Shown one piece after another: positions 23,998-32,139 of a stretch of DNA of 64,000 bases. The notes beneath the pieces are model-generated. The model was not told the origin of the DNA. It searched no databases and was given only the letters and a program-made list of their open reading frames with translations. The position numbers and the translations under genes are program-made. The DNA is from Mesorhizobium temperatum. GTDB lineage: Bacteria; Pseudomonadota; Alphaproteobacteria; Rhizobiales; Rhizobiaceae. The stretch is taken from positions 1 through 64,000 of the forward strand of contig NZ_NPKJ01000068.1 in assembly GCF_002284575.1 (NCBI RefSeq). Direction: 5' to 3'. Numbering within the stretch: the stretch's first letter is position 1; each line of letters begins with the position of its first letter.

Positions 23998-24408
23998 ATG
24001 GTAAAGAGCTGGAACGACAGGCTGAACACGCCAGGCATCAACGGTATCAAGCCGACGCCGCGCACTGTTGGCGACGTCGTCGAGGGCCAGCCGATGCTGG
24101 TGCCGACGGCACGGCAGGTCGATGATTTCATCCGCTCCATCCCCAAGGGCGTGGCCATGGATGTCGGCGCATTGCGCACTGCGCTCGCCATCGAGCACGG
24201 CGCCGAAGTGACATGTCCGGTCACCATCGGCTATCATCTGCGCACTGTCGCCGAGGCCGCCAACGAGGATCTGGAACGCGGTATGACGCTGAGCGACATC
24301 GCGCCGTTCTGGCGGGTGCTGGATGCAAAGACGCCGACAACAGGGAAATTGTCCTTCGGCGCGGCATTCGTCGCCGTGCAGCGCAAGCGTGAAGGGCTCG
24401 TACCATAA
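23998..24408 (+). CDS. hypothetical protein, possibly MGMT/ATL-like winged helix
   Basis: A 136-residue protein starting MVKSWNDRLNTPGINGIKPT, seven bases after the VOC gene, so in one operon with it. The middle reads as a helix-turn-helix (AMDVGALRTALAIEHG) and ends IAPFWRVLDAKTPTTGKLSF. The order resembles the DNA-binding half of alkyltransferase-like proteins, whose PCHR site would be replaced by PFWRV here. The resemblance is weak, so I leave it uncharacterised. Confidence 0.6.
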   Translation: MVKSWNDRLNTPGINGIKPTPRTVGDVVEGQPMLVPTARQVDDFIRSIPKGVAMDVGALRTALAIEHGAEVTCPVTIGYHLRTVAEAANEDLERGMTLSDIAPFWRVLDAKTPTTGKLSFGAAFVAVQRKREGLVP

Positions 24409-24457
24409 TGCATGTCGCCCAAAAGTGGGAACCGGTTTTGGGACAACGACATGCATA
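24408..24457. repeat. dispersed palindromic repeat, copy a
   Basis: Outer arms ATGCATGTCG / CGACATGCAT and inner arms CCCAAAA / TTTTGGG form a double-stem hairpin that starts at the stop codon of the preceding gene. Related copies occur elsewhere in the window (35.0, 42.1, 42.4, 56.2 and 59.6 kb). It fills the gap before the WYL regulator gene. Confidence 0.75.
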
Positions 24458-24481
24458 AAAACAACATCGAGGGACCATACG

Positions 24482-25201
24482 ATGCGTCGCGCCGACAGGC
24501 TCTTCCAGATCGTGCAGCATCTGCGCGGTGGCCGTCTGGTCACCGCCCAGAAGCTGGGCACGTGGCTCGAGGTTTCCGAGCGAACAATCTACCGCGACAT
24601 CGCCGACCTGCAGTCGACCGGCGTGCCGATCGACGGCGAGGCCGGCGTCGGCTACATGATGAGGGAGGGCTTCGACCTTCCGCCGCTGATGTTCACGCGT
24701 GACGAGATCGTCGCGCTGGTCGCCGGTGCCCGCATGGTGCGCGCGTTTGGCGGCGCTGCGATGGCGCGGGCCGCCGACGAGGCGCTGGTCAAGATCGGCG
24801 CCGTGCTCCCCGATGCCGAAAAGGACCGCATCGCCCGCACCGAGATCCACACGCCGATGTGGGTGGTGAGCGACGCCGCCCGCGAAGCAATCGACCTGAT
24901 CGAGCGCGCGGTGGAAAAACGCCAGGTGCTGACCATCGACTACTCCGACGAAGCAGGCCGCAGCACCGCGCGCGACATCAGACCATTGGGCCTGTGGTTC
25001 TGGGGCAAGGTGTGGACGCTGGTCGCCTGGTGCGAGATGCGCGACGATTTCCGCGCTTTCCGCATCGACCGCATCGCTTCGGTGGTCATAGCCGGCCGCG
25101 TCTTCAAGCCGGAGCGCGGCAAGCAGCTCGCCGATTTCTATCGTGCGGTGGAGCGCAGCGAGGACTACGGCATGGCGCCGGACCGGGCCGCGCGAACCTG
25201 A
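24482..25201 (+). CDS. WYL-domain transcriptional regulator (YafY family)
   Basis: A 239-residue protein, start MRRADRLFQIVQHLRGGRLV at 24482. The N-terminal HTH is clear: TAQKLGTWLEVSERTIYRDIADLQ. A WYL domain follows (about 135-210; RDIRPLGLWFWGKVWTLVAW is the family core). Members bind operators and respond to ligands through the WYL fold. Two similar palindromes lie upstream of genes in the same segment, and this is the nearest regulator. Ends at a bidirectional terminator. Confidence 0.9.
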   Translation: MRRADRLFQIVQHLRGGRLVTAQKLGTWLEVSERTIYRDIADLQSTGVPIDGEAGVGYMMREGFDLPPLMFTRDEIVALVAGARMVRAFGGAAMARAADEALVKIGAVLPDAEKDRIARTEIHTPMWVVSDAAREAIDLIERAVEKRQVLTIDYSDEAGRSTARDIRPLGLWFWGKVWTLVAWCEMRDDFRAFRIDRIASVVIAGRVFKPERGKQLADFYRAVERSEDYGMAPDRAART

Positions 25202-25216
25202 CACCGCGAGATCGAA

Positions 25217-25241
25217 AAAAGCCCGCGTGAGGCGGGCTTTT
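25217..25241. terminator. bidirectional terminator between convergent genes
   Basis: Arms AAAGCCCGC and GCGGGCTTT, with an A run on the left and T run on the right, lie between the WYL regulator (plus) and TrcR (minus) stops. It can serve both genes. Confidence 0.85.
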
Positions 25242-25265
25242 GTAATTGATCGGCCTATGGCCGAC

Positions 25266-25961
25266 TCACTCCTCGTCGTCCTTATCTTCGTCCTTCGACT
25301 TCAGCGCCGAAAGCTTGGCGAAGACGGCGTTGGCGTCGAGCTCCGCATCCTCGTCCTTTGGCTTCTCCGGCGCGGGCACCAGGCGCTCGGTCAATGCCGC
25401 CGGCAGCAGCGTGTCGCCGGCCGGCTGTGCCTGCTCGCGGCCACGCGAAGCGCGGTTGACTTCCATGTCGAGGTCGATCTGCGAAGCGAGACCCAGCGTC
25501 ACCGGATCCATCGGCTGCAGATTGGCCGAGTTCCAGTGCTTTCTGTCGCGGATCTGGTCGATCGTCGACTTGGTCGTGCCGACGAGGCGCGCGATCTGCG
25601 CGTCCTTCAACTCGGGATGGTTGCGCACCAGCCAGAGGATGGCGTTGGGCCGGTCCTGGCGCTTCGACAGCGGCGTGTAGCGCGGACCCTTGCGCTTGGA
25701 TTCCGGCACCCGCACCTTGGGATCGGACAGTTTCAGCCGATGGTTCGGGTCCTTCTCGGCGCGTGCGATCTCGTCGCGGGTCAGCTGGCCGGTCATGATC
25801 GGGTCCATGCCCTTGATGCCTTGCGCCGACTCGCCATCGGCGATCGCCTTGACCTCGAGCGGATGCAGCCCGCAGAACTGCGCGATCTGCTCGAAGGACA
25901 GCGCGGTGTTGTCGACCAGCCAGACGGCGGTCGCCTTGGGCATCAGCAGCGTATTGGCCAT
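25266..25961 (-). CDS. trcR: cell-cycle transcriptional regulator TrcR (DUF1013)
   Basis: A 231-residue protein starting MANTLLMPKATAVWLVDNTA. Conserved alphaproteobacterial DUF1013: an N-terminal HTH-like half (LSFEQIAQFCGLHPLEVKAI) and a second HTH (KDAQIARLVGTTKSTIDQIR) before RKHWNSANLQPMDPVTLGL. The acidic tail (KSKDEDKDDEE) is typical. In Caulobacter this protein acts in cell-cycle gene control; the same role here is by homology. Confidence 0.9.
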   Translation of the reverse strand: MANTLLMPKATAVWLVDNTALSFEQIAQFCGLHPLEVKAIADGESAQGIKGMDPIMTGQLTRDEIARAEKDPNHRLKLSDPKVRVPESKRKGPRYTPLSKRQDRPNAILWLVRNHPELKDAQIARLVGTTKSTIDQIRDRKHWNSANLQPMDPVTLGLASQIDLDMEVNRASRGREQAQPAGDTLLPAALTERLVPAPEKPKDEDAELDANAVFAKLSALKSKDEDKDDEE

Positions 25962-26207
25962 TATGAGATATCCTTCTCGTTCGCCCGCGTTCCCGCGCGG
26001 GCGGTGGTTTTAGAGCCACCAAAATGGGAAATTCGCTGCGTATATAACCACTCCGTTGCCGTTTCGCAACGTTTTTGGAAGGTACCCGCGAGATTGGCGG
26101 GAGAGATCGAAACGTGTCAAATCGACCAGTTTGGCTTCGGCACCGTGCTTCCGGCGAGCCGCTCAGCGGGCGCGGCCGATAATCCGGCAAAAAAAGAGGT
26201 CCTCATG

Positions 26208-26223
26208 TCGGCATTTGCCGACT
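26208..26223. promoter_or_regulatory. 16-bp perfect palindrome
   Basis: GTCGGCA, TT, TGCCGAC lies about 90 bases before the LysE-family gene in the 350-base gap between trcR and that gene. It may be an operator. A seven-codon frame (ATG at 26206 to TAG) spans it, which is probably chance. Confidence 0.35.
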
Positions 26224-26312
26224 GTTAGAAGGGACATGTTTCATACACATTTCGCCCTCGGTGGCAGCGGCTGCCTTCAGGAGAGCAGGCCGCCGCCGAT
26301 GTGGGCTGATCG

Positions 26313-26930
26313 ATGTTGGAAACCGGGCACGCTGTCGCGGCGGGGTTGTTTCCGTTCGCCATTTCCTATGCGCTGTTGGCAATGCTGCCGGGCGCCAATT
26401 TTGCTGTCGTCGCGCAGGCCGGGCTAACCGCTTCGCGTGCCACAGCGCTTTCGGCAGCCGCTGGTATCGCCCTTGGCGCGAGTTCGTTGGCGGCGGTCGT
26501 CGCGACGGGAGCCGGCGCGCTGCCGCCGGGGGGCATCGCACACCAGATGGCCGCCAGCCTATACGGCGCAGTGCTGGTCTTCATCGGCTGGAATTCGATG
26601 CGGCGGGCGCTGTCGATCGAGACCGGTGTCAACGAGCCGAAGCCGGTTCCAATCGCTCGATACTTCCGGCTGGGCTTTGTCACCGCTGTTGCAAATCCTG
26701 CCACCGCGCTGTTTTTCGCATCCACCATGCTGAATCTAAATGCTCGCGGGGCAACTCACCTATCCGTGGTCGCGTTGGTGTTTGCCATTGCGATCGGCTG
26801 GTTTGGTCTTCTCGGCCTTTCCATTTCCCAACCGGCCACACGGCGATTTTACAGTCGTTTCCGAAAGCATGCGGACATCGTGCTGGGAGGAGCCCTGGTG
26901 GCGCTCGGCTTTGCCGCACTTGGCTATTGA
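26313..26930 (+). CDS. LysE/RhtB-family amino-acid exporter
   Basis: A 205-residue inner-membrane protein with about six spans. The family pattern LAMLPGANFAVVAQAGLTAS, then ATALSAAAGIALG and GFVTAVANPATALFFASTML, is clear. Members export amino acids such as lysine, homoserine or threonine; the substrate here is unknown. Start MLETGHAVAAGLFPFAISYA; no strong ribosome-binding site is visible, so an earlier start is possible. Confidence 0.87.
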   Translation: MLETGHAVAAGLFPFAISYALLAMLPGANFAVVAQAGLTASRATALSAAAGIALGASSLAAVVATGAGALPPGGIAHQMAASLYGAVLVFIGWNSMRRALSIETGVNEPKPVPIARYFRLGFVTAVANPATALFFASTMLNLNARGATHLSVVALVFAIAIGWFGLLGLSISQPATRRFYSRFRKHADIVLGGALVALGFAALGY

Positions 26931-26973
26931 GACAGGTACACGCAACCGCCGCTGCTTGACGGACCTTTAAACG

Positions 26974-27003
26974 ACAAAACCCGCCGGACAGGGTCCAGCG
27001 GGC
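26974..27003 (-). terminator. minus-strand terminator
   Basis: On the minus strand CCCGCTGGA and TCCGGCGGG pair (one G-U) around five bases and are followed by TTTTG. It lies about 120 bases after the DUF1127 gene stop and is on the right strand to end that transcript. Confidence 0.6.
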
Positions 27004-27048
27004 TCGGAACCGGCGACGGGAAACCCGTCTGCTGCGGCTCTGGCTTCT

Positions 27049-27101
27049 AAAGCATGATCTCGGACCGAAGCACCACTTCGCGAAAAAGCGGCTTGATGCT
27101 T
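27049..27101. repeat. palindromic element, possibly of the dispersed family
   Basis: AAAGCAT at the left pairs with ATGCTTT at the right, with GATC-containing sequence just inside. It resembles the family seen at 24.4, 35.0 and 42.1 kb but is more divergent, so membership is uncertain. Confidence 0.4.
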
Positions 27102-27123
27102 TCGGGCGAGATCACGCTCGAGA

Positions 27124-27264
27124 TCAAAGCGCCTTGCGGGCGATCCTCTCAATGTCACCACGGTTGATGCCGAGGTCGTTGAGCTGACGGGCGTTCAGGC
27201 GGTTCAGTTCGCGCACGGTTTCATTGTACATGCGCCAGTTACGGAAAGCACGGATCGGGTTCAT
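27124..27264 (-). CDS. DUF1127 small protein (46 aa)
   Basis: Starts MNPIRAFRNWRMYNETVREL with GGAGG seven bases upstream, then NRLNARQLNDLGINRGDIER and a basic end. This is the classic short DUF1127 form (L..L....L.DLGI.R.DI). Such proteins are conserved across Rhizobiales and linked to RNA turnover and nutrient responses. It was too short for a standard length cut-off but is convincing. Confidence 0.88.
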   Translation of the reverse strand: MNPIRAFRNWRMYNETVRELNRLNARQLNDLGINRGDIERIARKAL

Positions 27265-27395
27265 GGTAGTCCTCCATCGTTTCGATGCCGCTCAAATAGG
27301 CATCGTTGATGAAAAGTTGAACAGACGCTTTTGCATGGCCGCAATGCGTTTGTGCATTGCACAATTAAGCTTTTGTTCAGCTTGTTTACTGGCCG

Positions 27396-28409
27396 TCAGC
27401 CGACATCGAGCACGATCTTGCCGATATGCTCGCCCTCCTCCATCCGCTCATGCGCCCGCCACGCCTCCTTGAGCGGGAAGATCATGTCCATGACGGGTGC
27501 TACCTTGCGGGTGCCGAGCAGCGGCCACACCTGCGCCTCCAACGCCGCGGCGATCGCCGCCTTGAATTCGACGGTGCGCGGCCGCAGCGTCGAGCCGGTG
27601 TGGGTGAGCCGTTTGACCATCATCTTCGAGAAATCGGCGCTTGCCACCGCCCCGCTCTGCGTGGCGATCTGGATGATGCGGCCTTCCACCGCCGCGGCCT
27701 CGTAGTTTCGCGCCACATAGTCGCCGCCGACCATGTCGAGGATGACGTTGGCGCCCTTGCCGCCGGTCGCGTCCTTGACCGCCGCGACGAAGTCCTCGTC
27801 GCGGTAGTTGATCGCCCGGTCGGCGCCAAGCTTAAGACAGGCGTCGCACTTCTCCTGGCTGCCGGCGGTGGTGATGACATAAGCGCCGAAGGCCGAGGCG
27901 AGCTGGATCGCCGTAGTGCCGATCCCGGACGAGCCGCCATGGACGAGCAGCGTCTCGCCGCTCTTCAGGCCGCCGCGCTCGAAGACATTATGCCAGACGG
28001 TGAAGTAGTTTTCCGGTACCGCCGCCGCTTCTGTGTGGGTAAAGCCGGCCGGCAGCGGCAGCACGCTGCCGGCATGGACCTTGACATATTCGGCATAGCC
28101 GCCGCCGGGCGTCAGCGCGCAGACCCGGTCGCCGACACGCCAGCGCGATATCTCGTCGCCAAGGGCTGCAACTTCGCCCGACGCTTCGAGACCCGGCAGA
28201 TCCGACGCACCGGGCGGCGGTGGATAGACGCCCTTGCGCTGCTGCACATCCGGCCGGTTGATACCGGCAGCGCGCACCCGGATCAGGATTTCGCCGGGAC
28301 CGGGCACGGGCACATCGCGCGTTTCCGGTTTCAGCACTCGCGGTCCGCCGGGTTCCGAGATCGCAATGGCCGTCATCTTCGCCGGAACTTTGTTCTGTCC
28401 ACTCGCCAT
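27396..28409 (-). CDS. NAD(P)H:quinone oxidoreductase, zinc-independent MDR family
   Basis: A 337-residue medium-chain reductase. I start at 28409 (MASGQNKVPAKMTAIAISEP) because CGGGAA precedes it. GroES-like half with RAAGINRPDVQQRKGVYPPP, cofactor-binding motif LLVHGGSSGIGTTAIQLASA, and a C terminus with MDMIFPLKEAWRAHERM. There is no zinc-ligand pattern, so it fits the quinone reductase/PIG3-like branch, which reduces quinones with NADPH. Divergent from the DUF1192 gene. Confidence 0.87.
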   Translation of the reverse strand: MASGQNKVPAKMTAIAISEPGGPRVLKPETRDVPVPGPGEILIRVRAAGINRPDVQQRKGVYPPPPGASDLPGLEASGEVAALGDEISRWRVGDRVCALTPGGGYAEYVKVHAGSVLPLPAGFTHTEAAAVPENYFTVWHNVFERGGLKSGETLLVHGGSSGIGTTAIQLASAFGAYVITTAGSQEKCDACLKLGADRAINYRDEDFVAAVKDATGGKGANVILDMVGGDYVARNYEAAAVEGRIIQIATQSGAVASADFSKMMVKRLTHTGSTLRPRTVEFKAAIAAALEAQVWPLLGTRKVAPVMDMIFPLKEAWRAHERMEEGEHIGKIVLDVG

Positions 28410-28595
28410 GAATTTTCCCGTCTCGCTTCGCCAGTTTCTTGCCAGCTGCCGGTTTTCTTGCCGACTATTTGCATCCATGCCCCTGCCCTATGTATGCTGA
28501 TTGCCAAATCAGGCAAATGGCCACTGCAGCGTCGGGCGTTCGATTGGACGCGCAAGGTAGCAATTTAATTTTTTGCGCATGAGCGAGGAGCGACG

Positions 28596-28790
28596 ATGGC
28601 GATCTTCGACGACGAACCCAAAAAGAAAGCCCGCCCGCATGAGATCGGGCAGGATCTGTCGCTGCTTTCCGTCGACGAGCTGTCCGAGCGGATCGGCATC
28701 TTGCGCGACGAGATCGCCCGGCTCGAAGCCGAGCTCAAGACCAAGAGCACCACCAAATCAGCGGCCGAGGCGCTGTTCCGCCGCGGATAG
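28596..28790 (+). CDS. DUF1192 small protein
   Basis: A 64-residue protein, MAIFDDEPKKKARPHEIGQD, followed by LSLLSVDELSERIGILRDEI and a coiled-coil-like LEAELKTKSTTKSAAEALFR. This pattern defines the conserved alphaproteobacterial DUF1192 family. Function unknown. It is divergent from the quinone reductase gene, its usual neighbour in several rhizobia. Confidence 0.88.
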   Translation: MAIFDDEPKKKARPHEIGQDLSLLSVDELSERIGILRDEIARLEAELKTKSTTKSAAEALFRRG

Positions 28791-28873
28791 CTTCCAGAGC
28801 CGAAGCGCCCGCCGCCGAAAAGCTCGAACGCGACTGTCTTCAGACCCTCCAGAATTCCAGCCGGATCAGCTAA

Positions 28874-30121
28874 ATGTTTGCAAGCTACCGACCGATCCTC
28901 TCGCTGCTTCGCGGCACCGCTTTCCTGCTGGCGGCGACCGGACTGCACGGGCTGCTGTTGCCGCTGCGCGGCCAGTTGGAAGGTTTCTCCACCGCATCGC
29001 TTGGCCTGATGGGCACGGCCTGGGCCGGCGGCTTCGTCACCGGCTGCTTCTTTGCGCCGCGCCTCGTGCGTCGCGCCGGTCACGTACGCGCTTTCGGCGC
29101 CTTTGCGGCATCGGGAGCCATCGTCGCACTGCTCACCGGCCTGATCATCGACGAATATGTCTGGATCCTGCTGCGCGCCTTCACCGGCTTCACCATGGCC
29201 GGCGCCTTCATGGTCATCGAAAGCTGGCTGAACGAGAAGTCCACCAACGAGAACCGCGGCACCGTCTTCGGCCTTTACATGATGGTCACCTATGCCTCGA
29301 TCATGGGCGGCCAGATGATCGTTGCCGGCGGCGACGTGAAGTCGGCCTCGCTGTTCATGATCACCGGTATCCTGTTCTGCCTGTCGCTCATTCCGACCGC
29401 AGTGTCGACGGCTTCGCACCCCAAGCCGCTGCAGGATGTCTCGCTCGACGTCAAGGGGCTCTATGTCAATTCGCCGGTGTCGGCGATCGCCTGCGTTTTG
29501 ATCGGCATCGCTAACGGCGCCTGGGGCACGCTTGGTGCCGTCTATGGCGCCCGTATCGGCATTTCCACGGCCGAGATCGCGCTGATGATGAGCCTGGTGG
29601 TCGTCGCCGGCGCCGCCATGCAACTTCCGGCCGGACGTCTCTCCGACAAGACCGACCGCCGCTTTGTGCTGGCGGGCCTGGCCTTCGGCGCGGCGCTGTT
29701 CGCCGTCGCGGTCTTCCTGTTCGAGCCGCGCTCCGGCGTCTTCGTCATCGTCTGCACCGCCGCCTACGGCGCTTTTGCCTATACGCTGTATTCGATCGCC
29801 GTTGCCCATGCCAACGACCACGCCCGGGCGGAGGATTTCGTCAAGGTGTCGGGCGGCCTGCTGCTGCTCTATGGTTTCGGCACGATGATCGGGCCGCTGC
29901 TGGCCGCCGGCCTGATGGGCTGGATGCGGCCGGAAGGCCTGTTCCTTGCGACGGCCTTCGCGCATCTTTGCCTGGCGGGATATACGCTGCTGCGCATCAG
30001 CCGGCGCGCGCCGGTGCCGATCGAAGACCGCGACGCCTTCAAGACGCAACCGGCCGAGCGCTCGATCACGCCGGAAGCATTGCGGCTCGATCCGCGCAGA
30101 AAGCCTGAAACCAACGGTTGA
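28874..30121 (+). CDS. MFS transporter (12 spans)
   Basis: A 415-residue inner-membrane protein with 12 predicted spans. It has the MFS loop motif in the form ARRLVRRAGHVRAFGAFAAS-like sequence after the second span, and PAGRLSDKTDRRFVLAGLAF in the second half, the repeat of that motif. Resembles the YcaD-type branch. Substrate unknown. It has a 31-base gap before the ArsR-type gene. Confidence 0.88.
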   Translation: MFASYRPILSLLRGTAFLLAATGLHGLLLPLRGQLEGFSTASLGLMGTAWAGGFVTGCFFAPRLVRRAGHVRAFGAFAASGAIVALLTGLIIDEYVWILLRAFTGFTMAGAFMVIESWLNEKSTNENRGTVFGLYMMVTYASIMGGQMIVAGGDVKSASLFMITGILFCLSLIPTAVSTASHPKPLQDVSLDVKGLYVNSPVSAIACVLIGIANGAWGTLGAVYGARIGISTAEIALMMSLVVVAGAAMQLPAGRLSDKTDRRFVLAGLAFGAALFAVAVFLFEPRSGVFVIVCTAAYGAFAYTLYSIAVAHANDHARAEDFVKVSGGLLLLYGFGTMIGPLLAAGLMGWMRPEGLFLATAFAHLCLAGYTLLRISRRAPVPIEDRDAFKTQPAERSITPEALRLDPRRKPETNG

Positions 30122-30152
30122 GATTTAGAAAACTTTGCCCCACAAATAAGGC

Positions 30153-30440
30153 ATGATGTTTTCCGACGCCTTCATGGCGATTGCCGATCCCAACCGGCGC
30201 CATCTTTTGGAAGAGCTCCGGCGCGGCCCGAAGACCGTCAACGAACTGGCCGCCGGGTTGCCGGTCTCGCGCCCGGCTGTTTCGCAGCATCTAAAGGTGC
30301 TGCTCGATGCCGGACTGGTCAACGCCAAGCCGGAAGGGACAAGGCGCGTCTATACGGTCAGCAATGCCGGCTTCCTGAGGCTCAACATCTGGCTCGACCA
30401 GTTCTGGGATGCAGAGCAGCTTGGCTCGCCCGGAAACTGA
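30153..30440 (+). CDS. ArsR-type winged-helix regulator
   Basis: A 95-residue protein, MMFSDAFMAIADPNRRHLLE, with the winged helix core GPKTVNELAAGLPVSRPAVS and QHLKVLLDAGLVNAKPEGTR. The ArsR pattern 'ADPNRR.LLE.L' is typical of regulators paired with AHSA1/SRPBCC genes. An AHSA1 fragment lies just beyond its stop on the other strand. No metal-site Cys pair is seen. Confidence 0.88.
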   Translation: MMFSDAFMAIADPNRRHLLEELRRGPKTVNELAAGLPVSRPAVSQHLKVLLDAGLVNAKPEGTRRVYTVSNAGFLRLNIWLDQFWDAEQLGSPGN

Positions 30441-30561
30441 GATGCGCCGTCGCATCTTTGCCAGTAGCGCACCAGGCGCGTCGAGCAGCTCGCCCGTGCC
30501 ATGCTTGCTTGCGGGTGCCGAGATCATCATGGCGGTCGAGAAAGGCACACTGCTCCGTCAT
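30441..30561 (-). pseudogene. AHSA1/SRPBCC gene remnant
   Basis: Reading from 30561, MTEQCAFLDRHDDLGTRKQA matches the C-terminal block of AHSA1 proteins, as does MTEQGAFLDGHD of the intact gene at 31674. Homology then shifts frame to ELLDAPGALLAKM. There is no upstream part of the domain. This is a 5'-truncated, frameshifted fragment; it ends one base past the ArsR stop. Confidence 0.7.
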
Positions 30562-30588
30562 ACCTCCTCGGGAGGCCGATGAGCTAGC

Positions 30589-30946
30589 TCAATGGTTGTT
30601 GCGGGACGAAACGCCGTCCTTGTAGGTAGCGCCGAAATAGACCTCGACGCTGTGCAGCCTACCGTCCTGGAACGAATGCAATTCGGTGTTGCGGAAGACC
30701 TTTCGAGCGTTTCGCAGCGATAGAGAACGAAAGCACCGTTGCGTCCTCGCAAATCCTCTCGACGGGGATCGACTTGAACAGCGTGCTGTTCGGCCAGCAG
30801 CGCGCGAAGTAGGTCGCGCGGTCGATGGCGTCGTCATAGGGGCTGGTGAAATCGCCTGTCAGCACCGCCTCGATGACGCTGCGGTCGTTGGCCCGGTAGG
30901 CGGCGAAGTAACTGCGGATCAGGTCCGATCTGCTTTTGACAGGCAT
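30589..30946 (-). pseudogene. SnoaL-like/NTF2-fold gene with frameshifts
   Basis: Starts MPVKSRSDLIRSYFAAYRAN, then LTGDFTSPYDDAIDRATYFA, a SnoaL-like/ketosteroid-isomerase-type opening. After about EDAT the homology moves to another frame (AFVLYRCE), then to a third (VFRNTELHSFQDGRLHSVEV, then YFGATYKDG). Two indels near 30690-30750 are needed to rejoin the protein. Ribosome-binding sequence is present, so it was once expressed. Confidence 0.75.
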
Positions 30947-31022
30947 GGCGAAAGCTCCTTAGGATTCAGGTGCTTGGCGTTGAGCCGCATATCGTCCCAT
31001 TGAAACAGTGTCGGGCATCGGC

Positions 31023-31629
31023 CTAAGCGTTCCAGCTTGGACGTTTCTGAACACGGTCGAGCCAATGATGGACATTGACGAGCGAGTCCGGGATGTCGGC
31101 TCCGAAGAAGGCGCCAAGCCACGCTGCGACGGCGGCGGTGATGTCGGCGACGGAGTACTGGTCGCCGGCGATGAACGGGCGACCATCGGCGATCTCGCGG
31201 TCAAGCCACGCCCACTTTGCCGGAACGGCTTCGCGCTGCGTTTCGGCGAAAGCCGGGAACTGCACGAGCCGCTCCGCAAACATGGGATCGGAATGCTGGG
31301 CAATGCCGCCAATCGTTCCGAAGATCTCGATCTCGGCGCGGCGGTTCCACATCTCGACCTTGCCTTGGCTGACCGCGTCTGAGCCGAACAGTGCCGGCGT
31401 TGGGTGAAGCGCCTCCAGATAGCGGCAGATGGCGATGCTTTCGGTGATCACCGTCCCGTCATCGAGCACGAGCACGGGAATCTGGCCAAGTGAGTTGAGC
31501 TCAAGGAATTGCGGCGCCTTGTGCTCGCCTTTTGTCAGGTCGACTTCAACCCGCGGAACGTCGATGCCTTTCTCAGCCATGAAGATGCGAACGCGGTAGG
31601 AATTCGGACCAATCGCAGTAGAGTTTCAT
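31023..31629 (-). pseudogene. glutathione S-transferase gene with 5' frameshift
   Basis: The ATG at 31629, with GGGAGGA just upstream, gives MKLYCDW, then runs out of frame. The continuing GST sequence GPNSYRVRIFMAEKGIDVPR is in the next frame, so one small deletion near 31605-31612 separates them. The rest is a full-length GST: LNSLGQIPVLVLDDGTVITE, SIAICRYLE and a C-terminal helical domain. Translation from the internal ATG at 31580 would make a product lacking part of the thioredoxin fold. Confidence 0.75.
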
Positions 31630-31673
31630 ACTATCCTCCCGATTCTGCTGGTCTTTGGCTCAGGCTGCGGCGC

Positions 31674-32129
31674 TCACGCGCATTCCACCCGCAGGTTGTC
31701 GAGCATCTGGCTCCAGCCAGCCTGATGGTTTTCGGGCTGATCATGGCCGTCAAGAAAGGCGCCTTGCTCGGTCATCACCAGCCGGCAGCCTGTGCCTTCT
31801 GGACTGAATTCAACCGTCAGCAGGCCGACAAACAATCGCTGGCCGCTGCTGGTCATGCCACCAGCCGAAACGATGCGCTGGTCGCGCACGATGTCGAGGT
31901 AGCGCGTCTCGTTCACATAACTCTCGCCACCCTTGGGTCCGAAACGGCTGAGCGCAATGCCGCCCACCTGGAACTCGAAGCAGTCAATGCTGCTTTCCCA
32001 CCTCTCGCCGGGCGAGCCCCAGCGCTGCAATGCGGCGGGATCGGACCAGGCGGCGAACACCCGTGCCGGCGAAGCGTCGTAGCTGCGTTCGAGCACTATG
32101 GTCGAATGGACGACGGAGCGTTCGCTCAT
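31674..32129 (-). CDS. AHSA1/SRPBCC domain protein
   Basis: A 151-residue helix-grip protein, MSERSVVHSTIVLERSYDAS, with PARVFAAWSDPAALQRWGSP and the end LVMTEQGAFLDGHDQPENHQ and GWSQMLDNL. These are Activator-of-Hsp90-ATPase-homologue-1-like START-fold proteins that bind small hydrophobic ligands; they commonly pair with ArsR regulators. The ArsR gene is 10 bases upstream, so the two form an operon. Confidence 0.9.
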   Translation of the reverse strand: MSERSVVHSTIVLERSYDASPARVFAAWSDPAALQRWGSPGERWESSIDCFEFQVGGIALSRFGPKGGESYVNETRYLDIVRDQRIVSAGGMTSSGQRLFVGLLTVEFSPEGTGCRLVMTEQGAFLDGHDQPENHQAGWSQMLDNLRVECA

Positions 32130-32139
32130 GTTGGCCTCC

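Noticed and set aside
26206..26229. Seven-codon leader peptide frame before the LysE gene
   Set aside because: Too short to judge, no ribosome-binding site of note; the palindrome inside it is a simpler explanation.
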